From Mesorhizobium sp. LHD-90 (GTDB taxonomy: Bacteria; Pseudomonadota; Alphaproteobacteria; Rhizobiales; Rhizobiaceae), in NCBI RefSeq assembly GCF_030929505.1, contig NZ_JAVFVV010000018.1, positions 81,037 through 145,036 of the forward strand: a stretch of DNA of 64,000 nucleotides. Reading direction: 5' to 3'. How positions within the stretch are numbered: the stretch's first letter is position 1; each line of letters starts with the position of its first letter. Below the pieces are notes generated by a model that was not told where the DNA came from, ran no database searches, and worked only from the letters and a program-made list of their open reading frames with translations. The position numbers were made by a program, and so were the translations under genes. Of this stretch, positions 33,667 to 42,735 are shown piece after piece.

Positions 33667-34926
33667 TCAGCGCTCGGGCTGGTTGCGCGCCGCCACGCTC
33701 TCGGCGCTGCGTGACGGCAGACGCAGGACGCGGCGCGTCAGCACCCGCCAGGCGGTGACCGGAATGTCCATCAGCCCCGGCACGGGGTCGCCCGCGGCAA
33801 AGGTCGCCCAGGCGCGCACGGACGCGAAGGAGCGCAGATAGGCGCCGATGCCGAGCTTGCCGCGCGAAATGAGGATCGCCGCCGAAACCATGTCGCGCAC
33901 CAGATACATCCACGCCGTGCCCAGCCGGGCCGGCGATGGTGGGGCGGGGGCCCGGCCGTTGGCGATCTCCCAAACCATCGCACCGAGGTCGAGACCGGCG
34001 GCTGAAGCCAGCCCGAACCACGACCACGGCCTGGGATTGACGTCGAGCAATCTGAGCGCGCCGTCGCGCGGATCGAGCTTGAACTCGATCTCGACCAGCC
34101 CCTCGAAATCGATCGAGGCGAGCAGTTTTCGAGCTGCTTGAGCCGCGTCGGGGCGCTCGACCACTTCGACGAAAGTACTGGTGTAGCCGAAATCGACCGG
34201 GTACTGGCGGGCGCGGCGCGCCGTGAACTCCGCCACCGGCCGGCCGGCGTGCCAGAGCGCGGCATAGGAGAATTGCTGCGTGCCGCCGCCGGGGATCAGT
34301 TCCTGCACGACGATGTTGTCGATGCCGATTTCCAAGGCCGCACTGCCAAACACCGGATCGAAACCGGCGTGATCGTCGGCTCGAATCACTTTTGCGCGCG
34401 CGAGTTCGCTGGGGCCGCCGCCCATGTTGGGCTTCAGCACCACCGGAAAACGGATAGGCGCTCGGTACGCCTCATCGGTCGAGGCGAAGCGGTAGGTCGG
34501 CGGGATCTCGACCGACAGGTCCGTTGCGCGGCGATAGAGCAGCGGCTTTTCGCACATCCATTTGAGTTGGTCCCACGCCGGCAGCATGACCTTGAAGGCC
34601 GGCTGCAGGGCGTGGACCGATTGCGAGACCAGACGCACTTCACCGTCGCCGCCAGGTATCAGCAACGCGCCGGCAAGCCCATGCGTGGCGGCTAGGTCGA
34701 GCAGGAAGGGAATCGCGCTCGCGTCGTCCGGGCCGGGCCAGTCGAATTTCTTGCGCACGTGCCGCGACAGGCCGGGCAGGGGGGTATCGGTGCTGACCAG
34801 CCAGACCGGCACATTTAGAACCCCCAGACTGCGGGCGAGCGCCAGCGTGCCATGCGCGCCGCCGAGGATGACGACGCCCGTGACCTTGCCGTCCAGCATC
34901 TGCCCAGGTCGGGACTGAGGCTCCAT
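33667..34926 (-). CDS. ATP-grasp family protein
   Basis: 419 residues resembling carbamoyl-phosphate-synthase-type ATP-grasp ligases. An N-terminal Rossmann-like domain (VVILGGAHGTLALARSLGV) is followed by the ATP-grasp core: FPVVLKPNMGGGPSEL (ATP-binding Lys and glycine loop), VVQELIPGGGTQQF, and the metal site GLVEIEFKLDPRDGALRLLDVNPRPW (Glu and Asn). Likely ligates a carboxylate to an amine. Start ATG 34926 has GGAG. Paired with the deacetylase, it may modify an exported glycan. Confidence 0.85.
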   Translation of the reverse strand: MEPQSRPGQMLDGKVTGVVILGGAHGTLALARSLGVLNVPVWLVSTDTPLPGLSRHVRKKFDWPGPDDASAIPFLLDLAATHGLAGALLIPGGDGEVRLVSQSVHALQPAFKVMLPAWDQLKWMCEKPLLYRRATDLSVEIPPTYRFASTDEAYRAPIRFPVVLKPNMGGGPSELARAKVIRADDHAGFDPVFGSAALEIGIDNIVVQELIPGGGTQQFSYAALWHAGRPVAEFTARRARQYPVDFGYTSTFVEVVERPDAAQAARKLLASIDFEGLVEIEFKLDPRDGALRLLDVNPRPWSWFGLASAAGLDLGAMVWEIANGRAPAPPSPARLGTAWMYLVRDMVSAAILISRGKLGIGAYLRSFASVRAWATFAAGDPVPGLMDIPVTAWRVLTRRVLRLPSRSAESVAARNQPER

Positions 34927-35113
34927 CTATCGGCTCCGCCAACCGGCACGCAGGGTGTCCAGGCGGATCGGCTGGACCGATTGGATATGATCGGCGTTTA
35001 CCCTAGACATCGCCTTGTTAATAAACGGTTCGGCGGGGCAAATGCGGGCGTCGGGGGGATCTGGACGCCCCGTTTTGGTTTGTTGGAAAGGCTGCATTAT
35101 TTTCGCGGCATTC

Positions 35114-35140
35114 TGTCGGAAGCGTGGTGGGCCGCGCGTC
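35114..35140 (+). promoter_or_regulatory. ECF-type promoter motif before the YCII gene
   Basis: TGTCGG at 35114-35119, 17 bases, CGTC at 35137-35140, 22 bases before the start codon. As I recall, ECF42 sigma factors use TGTCGA near -35 and CGTC-like near -10. The same pair with the same spacing recurs at 36829-36855. Confidence 0.65.
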
Positions 35141-35161
35141 CTCGAAGCAAAGGAAGAAGAC

Positions 35162-35536
35162 ATGCTCTACGCGGTGCTCTGCTACAACGACGAAACAGTC
35201 ACGTCCGCCTGGTCCAAGGAGGAAGACGCCGCCGTCATGGGCCGCCTGAAGAAGGTGCAGGACAAGCTCATCAAGCAGGGCCGGCTCGGGCCGGTGGCGC
35301 GGTTGCTGCCGACCACGGCGGCCACCACGCTGCGCAAGACGAAGGAGGAGCCGATTGTCATCGACGGCCCCTTTGCCGAGACCAAGGAACAGTTGCTCGG
35401 CTTCTATCTGATCGATGCCGGATCGCTTGACGAGGTGCTGGACGCCGCCCGCGAGCTTGCCGCCGCCAATCCTGGCGTCGGCTCCTACGAGGTGCGTCCG
35501 GTCGGCTATTTCGCCACGAATGGAATCAAGACATGA
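35162..35536 (+). CDS. YCII-related (DGPF) protein
   Basis: 124 residues. YCII-like ferredoxin fold with YAVLCYNDE at the N-terminus and the signature VIDGPFAETKEQLLGFYLIDAGSLDE in the middle. Genes of this type accompany ECF42 sigma factors as probable regulatory or target partners. It overlaps the sigma gene by four bases (ATGA). Start ATG 35162 follows AAGGAAGAAG. Confidence 0.92.
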   Translation: MLYAVLCYNDETVTSAWSKEEDAAVMGRLKKVQDKLIKQGRLGPVARLLPTTAATTLRKTKEEPIVIDGPFAETKEQLLGFYLIDAGSLDEVLDAARELAAANPGVGSYEVRPVGYFATNGIKT

Positions 35537-36810
35537 CGGATCAGGTCTGGATCGAGGCCGCCCTTTCCTCCGCCCGGCCTCAGGCGGTCAGCGCTCTGCT
35601 GCGCTATTTCCGCGACCTGGACACCGCTGAGGAGGCGTTTCAGGAGGCCTGCCTGCGGGCGCTGAGGACCTGGCCGAAGAACGGCCCGCCGCGCGACCCC
35701 ACCGCCTGGCTGATCTTTGTCGGCCGCAATGCCGCGGTCGATGCGGTGCGCCGCCAGAAGAAGCAGACCGAGCTGCCCGACGAGGACAAGCTGTCCGATC
35801 TCGGTGACGCCGAGGCGGCGGCGGTGGAACGTCTGGACGGCGCCGATTACCGCGACGACATCTTGCGGCTGCTGTTCATCTGCTGCCATCCGGACCTGCC
35901 CGCAACCCAGCAGATCGCGCTGGCGCTGCGCATCGTTTCCGGTCTGTCGGTGAAGCAGATCGCGCGCGCCTTCCTCGTTTCGGAGGCGGCGATGGAACAG
36001 CGCATCACCCGCGCCAAGAGCCGCGTCGCCGGCGCCGGCGTGCCATTCGAGACGCCCGGCGCGGTGGAGCGCTCGCAGCGGCTGGCGGCGGTCGCGGCGA
36101 TGGTCTACCTCGTCTTCAACGAGGGTTATTCGGCGGGCGTCCATGAACGCCAGGCGCGGGCGCCGCTCTGCGAGGAGGCTATCCGGCTAGGGCGGCTGCT
36201 GCTGCGGCTGTTCCCGACCGAGCCGGAGATCATGGGGCTGGTGGCGCTGATCCTGTTGCAGCATGCACGAGCCGACGCCCGCTTCGACGACGAAGGCAAT
36301 GCCATCCTGCTTGATGATCAGGATCGCACCTTGTGGAAGCGGCCGCTGATCGCGGAAGGCTTGGCACTGATTGACAAGGCGATGCGCCATCGCAGGCCGG
36401 GCGCCTATCAGGTACAGGCGGCGATCGCGGCACTGCACGCCCGCGCGGCGCGGCCGGAGGATACCGACTGGCCGCAGATCGAGTTGCTCTATCGTTCGCT
36501 CGAAGCCCTTCAGCCGTCGCCGGTGGTCACGCTGAACCGGGCTGTCGCGGTGTCGAAGACAGCCGGTCCCGCCGCCGCGCTCGACCTGATCGAGCCGCTT
36601 GCCGAAAAACTCTCAGGCTATTTCTATTTCTTCGGGGTCAAGGGCAACCTGCTGATGCAGCTTGGCCGCAAGGAGGAAGCGCGCATCGCCTTCGACCGCG
36701 CCATCGCGCTCGCCAACACGGCGGCCGAGGCCGCCCATATCCGTATGCATCTCGACCGGCTGATGGCGGATGCTGCCTTGCCGCCGGCCGCGCCGCGCGC
36801 GGTCAGCTGA
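35533..36810 (+). CDS. ECF42-type RNA polymerase sigma factor
   Basis: 425 residues, long for a sigma factor because of the C-terminal extension typical of this group. Region 2 (about 10-75, LDTAEEAFQEACLRALRTWPKNGPP then PTAWLIFVGRNAAVDAVRR) and region 4 (about 115-170, LRIVSGLSVKQIARAFLVSEAAMEQRITRAKSR) bind polymerase and promoter. The C-terminal DUF6596/TPR-like part (from about 185, YLVFNEGYSAGVHERQARA) is expected to control activity in place of an anti-sigma factor. It overlaps YCII by four bases and lies between the two candidate promoters. Confidence 0.93.
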   Translation: MTDQVWIEAALSSARPQAVSALLRYFRDLDTAEEAFQEACLRALRTWPKNGPPRDPTAWLIFVGRNAAVDAVRRQKKQTELPDEDKLSDLGDAEAAAVERLDGADYRDDILRLLFICCHPDLPATQQIALALRIVSGLSVKQIARAFLVSEAAMEQRITRAKSRVAGAGVPFETPGAVERSQRLAAVAAMVYLVFNEGYSAGVHERQARAPLCEEAIRLGRLLLRLFPTEPEIMGLVALILLQHARADARFDDEGNAILLDDQDRTLWKRPLIAEGLALIDKAMRHRRPGAYQVQAAIAALHARAARPEDTDWPQIELLYRSLEALQPSPVVTLNRAVAVSKTAGPAAALDLIEPLAEKLSGYFYFFGVKGNLLMQLGRKEEARIAFDRAIALANTAAEAAHIRMHLDRLMADAALPPAAPRAVS

Positions 36811-36828
36811 GATCTTTCGGGAAAATCC

Positions 36829-36855
36829 TGTCGGCAACCGCTTCGCTCGGCCGTC
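36829..36855 (+). promoter_or_regulatory. ECF-type promoter motif before the SnoaL gene
   Basis: TGTCGG at 36829-36834, 17 bases, CGTC at 36852-36855, identical in both halves and spacing to the motif before the YCII gene. It lies just after the sigma gene's stop and 32 bases before the next start. Confidence 0.65.
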
Positions 36856-36887
36856 CTTGGGACAGCAACAGAAACGGAGCGAAGACG

Positions 36888-37331
36888 ATGAACACTTCCC
36901 AAACTGTTCAGGGCGAGGAGGCAAGCGTCCGCACTGTGATCACGCAGTGGGCCGATGCTATCCGCCGCAAGGATGCACCGGCCGCGCTGTCCCATCTGGC
37001 CAGCGGCTATCTGCATTTTTCGCTGGCGCCGCCGCTGATCGATGCCGGCGCGGGCGCGACAGACCTCGATGCCTGGTTCCAGACATGGGACAGTCCGCTC
37101 GAACTCGAATTGCGAGACCTGACCGTCGCGGCCGGAGACACGGTGGCGTTCAGCCACAGTCTCAACCGGCTCGCGGGCACCAAGAAGCAGGAGGGCCGCC
37201 AGGAACTCTGGTTCCGCTGCACGCTCGGGCTCCGCAAGGTCGGCGGTACCTGGAAGATCGCCCACGAGCATGAGTCGGTGCCGTTCTACATGGATGGCAG
37301 CATGCGCGCTGCCGTCGACCTGAAGCCATGA
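36888..37331 (+). CDS. SnoaL/NTF2-like protein
   Basis: 147 residues with the helical-cone and sheet pattern of NTF2-like folds: VRTVITQWADAIRRKDAPAALSHLASGYL at the N-terminus and a beta C-terminus (LWFRCTLGLRKVGGTWKIAHEHESVPF). Related to steroid isomerase and ketosteroid-type enzymes; the activity is not known. Start ATG 36888 follows GGAGCGAAG. It would be under control of the ECF sigma by the preceding motif. Confidence 0.85.
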   Translation: MNTSQTVQGEEASVRTVITQWADAIRRKDAPAALSHLASGYLHFSLAPPLIDAGAGATDLDAWFQTWDSPLELELRDLTVAAGDTVAFSHSLNRLAGTKKQEGRQELWFRCTLGLRKVGGTWKIAHEHESVPFYMDGSMRAAVDLKP

Positions 37332-37375
37332 CCGCCTATTTATTGTGCGATCCGGTCAACCAAGAGGAAATCGCC

Positions 37376-37789
37376 ATGACCGACCAGCCATCGACGAACA
37401 TTCCGGGCGTCATCGCCTATCTGCAGCTCAGCGACGCCAAGGCGGCGGCCGAACTTTACAAGAAGGCGTTCGCGGCCAGCGAAATCGACCGCAAGCCGAC
37501 GCCGGACGGCCGGCTGATCCATTGCCATCTGGAAATCAACAATGGCGCACTGATGTTGGCCGATTTCTTTCCGGAGTACGGCCAGGAACAGAAGCCGGTC
37601 CAGGGCGTGGTGCTGCACATCGCTTCGTCCCTGCCGCGCGTCTGGTGGGATAGGGCGCTGGGCGCCGGTCTGGAGGTGGTTGTGCCGCTCGAGGTGGCGT
37701 TCTGGGGCGACCTCTACGGCCAGCTCCGCGATCCTTTCGGCGTGCTCTGGGGCATTGTCGGTCCGGCCGACGCCGCAGGCAAGGCCTGA
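37376..37789 (+). CDS. VOC family (PhnB-like) protein
   Basis: 137 residues of a glyoxalase-like fold: GVIAYLQLSDAKAAAELYKKAF at the N-terminus, HCHLEINNGALMLADFFPE, and a closing RDPFGVLWGIVG. This PhnB/YdcE-like type often accompanies ECF42 sigma genes. Start chosen at ATG 37376 with GAGGA seven bases upstream; an ATG at 37328 overlapping the SnoaL stop is possible. Confidence 0.88.
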   Translation: MTDQPSTNIPGVIAYLQLSDAKAAAELYKKAFAASEIDRKPTPDGRLIHCHLEINNGALMLADFFPEYGQEQKPVQGVVLHIASSLPRVWWDRALGAGLEVVVPLEVAFWGDLYGQLRDPFGVLWGIVGPADAAGKA

Positions 37790-38020
37790 CGAGAATGGTG
37801 GACGACCGACATTCGCCGGAGACGCCTTGCATCGCCATGCTCAGCGTGATCGCACGCCTGAATGGCCAAGCGGAAATCCACTCTTCACGCATGCACTGTT
37901 TGGCGTCTATCCTGCTCCGTTCGTCTGGGATGGCCCGAGGTTTCGCGGCCCGCGCGAGCGGGCGCCGACATCGCTTTGGAGCTAGTGCGGCGGAGGAGTG
38001 ATGCGCGCGAGGAGAAGAAG

Positions 38021-38389
38021 ATGGGCAGGACTGTGGACGACTATGTGGGATCGCTTGCCGGCTGGCAGGCGGAGACGGTCAGAACGCTGCGCGGCACCAT
38101 CATGGCCGTCGGTGGCCTGAGTGAATCCGTCAAATGGGGTCATCCGGTCTATGAGGCGGACGGACCGGTCTGCCTGCTGAAAGCCCACAAGTCGCATGTC
38201 ACGCTCGGTTTCTGGCGCGGCGCCGAGATGCGCGACCTGCATGACCGGCTGGAGCCGCATGGCAGTTTTCTGATGGCCTCGATCAAACTCCAGGGCAGCG
38301 ACGCGATCGACGCGGCGAGGGTAGGCCGACTGGTTGCGGCGGGTGTCGCCCTCAACCGCTTGAAGGGCGACCCGACCAAGGCGGTATAG
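38021..38389 (+). CDS. DUF1801 (YdhG-like) family protein
   Basis: 122 residues with the DUF1801 features VDDYVGSLAGWQAETVRTLRGTIM, ESVKWGHPVYEADGPVCLLKAHK and a VTLGFWRG stretch. Function unknown; the fold resembles iron-sulfur frataxin-like small proteins in some members. Start ATG 38021 follows AGGAGAAGAAG. No ECF-like motif with 17-base spacing is found before it, so membership of the ECF group is doubtful. Confidence 0.82.
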   Translation: MGRTVDDYVGSLAGWQAETVRTLRGTIMAVGGLSESVKWGHPVYEADGPVCLLKAHKSHVTLGFWRGAEMRDLHDRLEPHGSFLMASIKLQGSDAIDAARVGRLVAAGVALNRLKGDPTKAV

Positions 38390-38396
38390 GTCTGTT

Positions 38397-39506
38397 TCAG
38401 CCGCGCGCCGCAGCCAGAGCGCGCGGAAGCTCCTCGGCAAAGATGTCGAGTTCGTGGTCGAGCCCAACGCTGATGCGGATGCAGCGGTCGAGCACCGGCA
38501 CCATCGGCTTGCGGATGAAAACGTCACGGGCAAGCAGGTTCTGCATGACCTTCAGCCCAAAGGCGCCGTCCGCACCGCAGTCGATCGTGACAAAATTGGT
38601 CCCCGACGGAATTGGCGATAGACCGTTGTCGCGGGCGATCGTTGCGATGCGGTCACGGCCCGAGGCGACCTTGCGCGCCACCTCTGAGAGATAGGCTTGA
38701 TCCGCCAAAGCGGCCTCGCCGGCGATCTGCGCCATGCGGCTGGTGCCGTAGTGGTTGCGCACCTTCTCGAAGTCGGCGATCACCTCGCGCTCGCCGACCG
38801 CATAGCCGCAGCGTATGCCGGCAAGGCCATAAGCCTTGGAGAAGGTGCGGAAGCAGATGTAGTTGGGGCGGTCGATGCGGATCGGCGGTTGCGCCGAAGC
38901 CGGCCCGACCTCGCCATAGGCCTCGTCGAGGATAAAGACGGTGGTTTCCGGCAGCGCCTCGGCGAAACGGGTGATCTCGTCGGCCTCCCACCAGGTGCCC
39001 ATCGGGTTGTCGGGATTGGAGAGGTAGATCATGACGGCATTCTCGCGCCGCACGGCGTCGAGCAGGTCGTCGAGGCTTTCCTTGTCGTTGCGGTAGGGGA
39101 CCTTCACCAGCCGCCCGCCAAAACCGTCGACATGGAAGTTGAAGGTCGGGTAGGCGCCGAGCGAGGTGACGACCGTGTCGCCAGGCGCCACGAAGATGCG
39201 CACCGCTAGATTGAGCAGGCCGTCTATGCCTTCGCCGACTACCACGTTCTCGATGCCGACGCCGAGATGTTTCGCGAGTGCGGCTTTCAGGTCGAAATTG
39301 TCGGGGTCGCAATACATCCACTGGTCGGCCGCGACCTCCTGCATCTTTCGGATCACCGACGGCGCCGGGCCAAAACTGCTTTCATTGGCGCCGATGCGAG
39401 CCCGGAAGGTACGACCACTCGCGCGCTGCTGCGCCTCAGGCCCGACGAAGGGCACGGTGACGGGGAGGGCTGCGACGATCGGGGCCTGTTTCGGGCGCAG
39501 GGTCAT
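38397..39506 (-). CDS. HisC-like PLP-dependent aminotransferase
   Basis: 369 residues of the histidinol-phosphate aminotransferase family. Cofactor Lys224 in FRTFSKAYGLAG, ASN/Asp pair YLSNPDNPMGTWW (about 161), FILDEAYGEVG, and the carboxylate-binding Arg near the C-terminus (RCIRISVG). The His-operon neighbours are absent, so it may act on another amino acid. The start ATG 39506 is the first in frame after an upstream open stretch; the Shine-Dalgarno is weak. Confidence 0.85.
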   Translation of the reverse strand: MTLRPKQAPIVAALPVTVPFVGPEAQQRASGRTFRARIGANESSFGPAPSVIRKMQEVAADQWMYCDPDNFDLKAALAKHLGVGIENVVVGEGIDGLLNLAVRIFVAPGDTVVTSLGAYPTFNFHVDGFGGRLVKVPYRNDKESLDDLLDAVRRENAVMIYLSNPDNPMGTWWEADEITRFAEALPETTVFILDEAYGEVGPASAQPPIRIDRPNYICFRTFSKAYGLAGIRCGYAVGEREVIADFEKVRNHYGTSRMAQIAGEAALADQAYLSEVARKVASGRDRIATIARDNGLSPIPSGTNFVTIDCGADGAFGLKVMQNLLARDVFIRKPMVPVLDRCIRISVGLDHELDIFAEELPRALAAARG

Positions 39507-39642
39507 GCAAAAGTCTCGGCTGGCGTTTGACTTGCCGGCGTGCCCGGCGGGCAGCGCATAGCAGAAAACGAAAGGATGCGCGGGGAATTTTGTGCCGATT
39601 TCTTCCCGCATGCGAAAAGGGCGGCCGAGACCGCCCGTTTTC

Positions 39643-42600
39643 TCAATGTGCTGCCACTGGTGCCCCATGCGCCGGTGGCGCGATCGGCATTTCCGGTTTC
39701 GGCGCAAGTTCCTTGCGGGCGATGTAGGTGTAGAACATCGGCACCACGAACAGCGTGAACAGCGTGCCGACGAGGATGCCGGTGAAGATCACCAGACCCA
39801 TCGAGTATCGCGCCGCCGCGCCCGCGCCGCTGGAGGTGATCAGCGGCACGACACCCAGCGCCATCGCCGCCGTGGTCATCAGGATCGGCCGCAGGCGCAC
39901 CTTGGCCGATGCGATGATGGCCTCCATTCGCGACAGACCATGCTCCTCGCGCTGCTGGTTGGCGAATTCAACCAGCAGGATGCCGTGCTTGGTGATCAGC
40001 CCGATCAGCGTGATCAGCCCGACCTGCGTGTAGATGTTGAGCGTGCCGAGGCCGAGATTGAGCGGCACGATGGCGCCGAAGATCGACAGCGGAACCGACA
40101 TCATGATGATCAACGGGTCGCGGAAACTCTCGAACTGCGCCGCCAACACCAGATAGATGACCAGCACGGCCGCCGCGAAGGCGATCAGAATGGTATTGCC
40201 CTGTTCCTTCTCCTGCCGCGACTGACCGGAATAGTCGATGAAGAACGAGTCGGTCAGCGTTTCCTTGGCGATGTCCTCGATCACCTTCAAGCCGTCGCCG
40301 GTGGTGACGCCGGGCAGCGGCAGCGCCGAGATCGTCGCGGAATTGAGCTGGTTGAACTGTTCGATCGCGGCGGGCGAGGCGTTGCTAGAAATCTTCACCA
40401 CCGCCGAGAGCGGCACCATCACGCCGGTCGCGCTGCGCACGAAATAGCCGCCAAGCTTCTCCGGATTGTCGCGGAACTCCTGCGGCACCTGCGGGATGAT
40501 GTCGTAGCTGTTGGAATCGCGGTCGAACTGCGCCACCTCGGCACCGCCGACCAGCAGCGTCAGCGTCCGGCCGATCTCGGAGATCGGCAGGTCGAGTGCG
40601 GCGGCGCGGTCGCGGTCGATGGTTATCGTCACTTCCGGCGCATCGTAGGCCATCGAGTTCTGCACGACGATGAAGCGGCCGGAAGCCTGCGCCTTGTTCT
40701 TGATCTCCTCGGCCTTTTCGAACACCTGCCCGGCGTCGGCGGTCGAGCGTATCACCATGGTGATCGGCAGGCCGCCGCCGGAACCCGGCAGCGTCGGCGG
40801 CGCGAAGACGAAGGCCTGTACACCGGCGACGTTTGAGAGGCGGCCGGTGATATCAGCCTGAAGTTCCTTGGAACTGCGGGTGCGCTCGGCCCAGTCCTTG
40901 AAGGCGAAGCCGACGAAGGCGCTGTTGGTTTCGCCGCCGAAGGCGACGGCCGAAAACAGCGCTCTGGTTTCGGGAATATCCTTCACCAGATCGTTGATCT
41001 GCGTGACGTATTTTTGAGTGTAGTCGGAGGTCGCATACCGCGGAGCGGTGACTAGGGAGAGCAGGAAACCCTGGTCCTCTTCCGGCGCCAGCTCGCTGGA
41101 GGTCTTGGTGAACATGAAGCCGGTCAGAGCGACCAGCGCGATCACGATCATCAGCGTCACCGGCCGGTATTTGAGCGAGCCCGTAACCAGATTCCCGTAG
41201 ACGCGTTCGACGCGGCTGAACACGGCGTCGACGATACGCTGGAAGCGGCCGGGTGTGCCGGCCTTGAGCAGGCGTGCAGACATCATCGGCGTGATGGTCA
41301 CCGCGACGATGCCGGAGAGCACGACGGCGCCGGCCAGCGTCAATGCGAACTCACGGAACAGCGACCCGGTCAAGCCGCCGGTGAAGGCCAGCGGTGCAAA
41401 CACGGCTGCCAGCGTGATCGTCATGGCGACGATGGCCGACGAAATCTCCCGCATGCCTTTGAACGCCGCCTGCATCGCCGACATGTGGTCCTCTTCCATG
41501 TGGCGGTGGATGTTCTCCACCACCACGATGGCGTCGTCGACGACCAGGCCGATCGCCAGCACCATGGCGAGCAGCGACAGAAGATTGATCGAATAGCCGA
41601 CCGTATAGAGCAGGAAGCAGACGCCGATCAGCGCCAGCGGGATGGTGACGATCGGCATCAGCACCGAGCGGAACGAGCCCAGGAACAGGAGAATGACCAC
41701 CACGACGATGGCGACGGCCTCGCCGATGGTCTTGAACACCTCTTCGATCGAGGCGCCGATCTGCTCGGTCGAATCGTAGACGATCTCGATCGTCATGCCG
41801 AGCGGCAGGGTGTCCTGGATGGTCGGGATGATCTTGTGGATTGCCGCCGCCGTGGTCAGCGGGTTGGCGGCGGGCGTCGGGAAGATGGCGAGGAAGGTGC
41901 CGGGCTTGCCGTTGAAGGTCACCCGGGCGTCGGTGTTTTCGGCCGCGAGCTCGACGCTTGCCACGTCCCTCAGCCGCACCACGTTGCCGTCGGTCGAGCG
42001 CAGCGGCAGCGCCGCGAAAGCCTCCGGCGTCTGCAGCGTCGAGCGCACGGTGATAGAGGAGACGACATATTCGTTCTCGGCATTGCCGGGCGCCGACAGG
42101 AAGTTGGAGTTGTTGATGGCGGTCAACACGTCGGCCGCCGTGACGCCGCGCGCCGCCAGCCTGACCGGGTCGATCCACACCCGCATCGAATAGTCGGCCG
42201 CGCCGAAAATCTGCACGTCGGCGACGCCCTCGACCGTCGACATGCGCGGCCGGATCACGCGCTCGATATATTCGGTGAGCTGTTCCGGCGTCATGTTCGG
42301 ATTCTGCATCGAGATGTACATCATCGCGAACTGCTGGCCGGTGCCCTTGACGATCACCGGATCCTTGGCTTCGTCAGGCAAGGTGCCGCGCACGCCCTGC
42401 ACCTTAGACAAGACCTCGGTCAGCGCCACGTCGGGATTGGAGCCGAGTTTCATCTGCACCGTCACGGTGCTGGAGGAAGGTCGGCTCGCGGAGGTGACGT
42501 AGTCAATGTTCTCGGTCGAGGCCACCGCGCGGGCGATCGGCGCGGAAATGAAACCCTGGATCAGGTCCGCGCTGGCGCCGGGATAGGCGGTCGTCACCGT

Positions 42601-42735
42601 GATGACGGTTTCGTCGACCTTCGGATACTGGCGGATCGACAGGCTCAAAATGCCCTGGAAACCCAGGAGCAGGATCATGCAGGCGAGCACGGTTGAGAGG
42701 ACCGGCCGGCGGATGAAAATATCGGAGAAACTCAT
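39643..42735 (-). CDS. RND efflux pump inner-membrane transporter (HAE1 family)
   Basis: 1030 residues, AcrB/MexF-like proton antiporter. N-terminus MSFSDIFIRRPVLSTVLACMILLL, first membrane helix; two large periplasmic loops; the proton-relay Asp pair is expected in the segment AMVLAIGLVVDDAIVVVENIHRHMEE (TM4, about 395). It pumps drugs or solvents across both membranes with the adaptor encoded next to it. The outer-membrane channel gene is not in the window. The start overlaps the adaptor's stop by four bases, showing an operon. Confidence 0.95.
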   Translation of the reverse strand: MSFSDIFIRRPVLSTVLACMILLLGFQGILSLSIRQYPKVDETVITVTTAYPGASADLIQGFISAPIARAVASTENIDYVTSASRPSSSTVTVQMKLGSNPDVALTEVLSKVQGVRGTLPDEAKDPVIVKGTGQQFAMMYISMQNPNMTPEQLTEYIERVIRPRMSTVEGVADVQIFGAADYSMRVWIDPVRLAARGVTAADVLTAINNSNFLSAPGNAENEYVVSSITVRSTLQTPEAFAALPLRSTDGNVVRLRDVASVELAAENTDARVTFNGKPGTFLAIFPTPAANPLTTAAAIHKIIPTIQDTLPLGMTIEIVYDSTEQIGASIEEVFKTIGEAVAIVVVVILLFLGSFRSVLMPIVTIPLALIGVCFLLYTVGYSINLLSLLAMVLAIGLVVDDAIVVVENIHRHMEEDHMSAMQAAFKGMREISSAIVAMTITLAAVFAPLAFTGGLTGSLFREFALTLAGAVVLSGIVAVTITPMMSARLLKAGTPGRFQRIVDAVFSRVERVYGNLVTGSLKYRPVTLMIVIALVALTGFMFTKTSSELAPEEDQGFLLSLVTAPRYATSDYTQKYVTQINDLVKDIPETRALFSAVAFGGETNSAFVGFAFKDWAERTRSSKELQADITGRLSNVAGVQAFVFAPPTLPGSGGGLPITMVIRSTADAGQVFEKAEEIKNKAQASGRFIVVQNSMAYDAPEVTITIDRDRAAALDLPISEIGRTLTLLVGGAEVAQFDRDSNSYDIIPQVPQEFRDNPEKLGGYFVRSATGVMVPLSAVVKISSNASPAAIEQFNQLNSATISALPLPGVTTGDGLKVIEDIAKETLTDSFFIDYSGQSRQEKEQGNTILIAFAAAVLVIYLVLAAQFESFRDPLIIMMSVPLSIFGAIVPLNLGLGTLNIYTQVGLITLIGLITKHGILLVEFANQQREEHGLSRMEAIIASAKVRLRPILMTTAAMALGVVPLITSSGAGAAARYSMGLVIFTGILVGTLFTLFVVPMFYTYIARKELAPKPEMPIAPPAHGAPVAAH

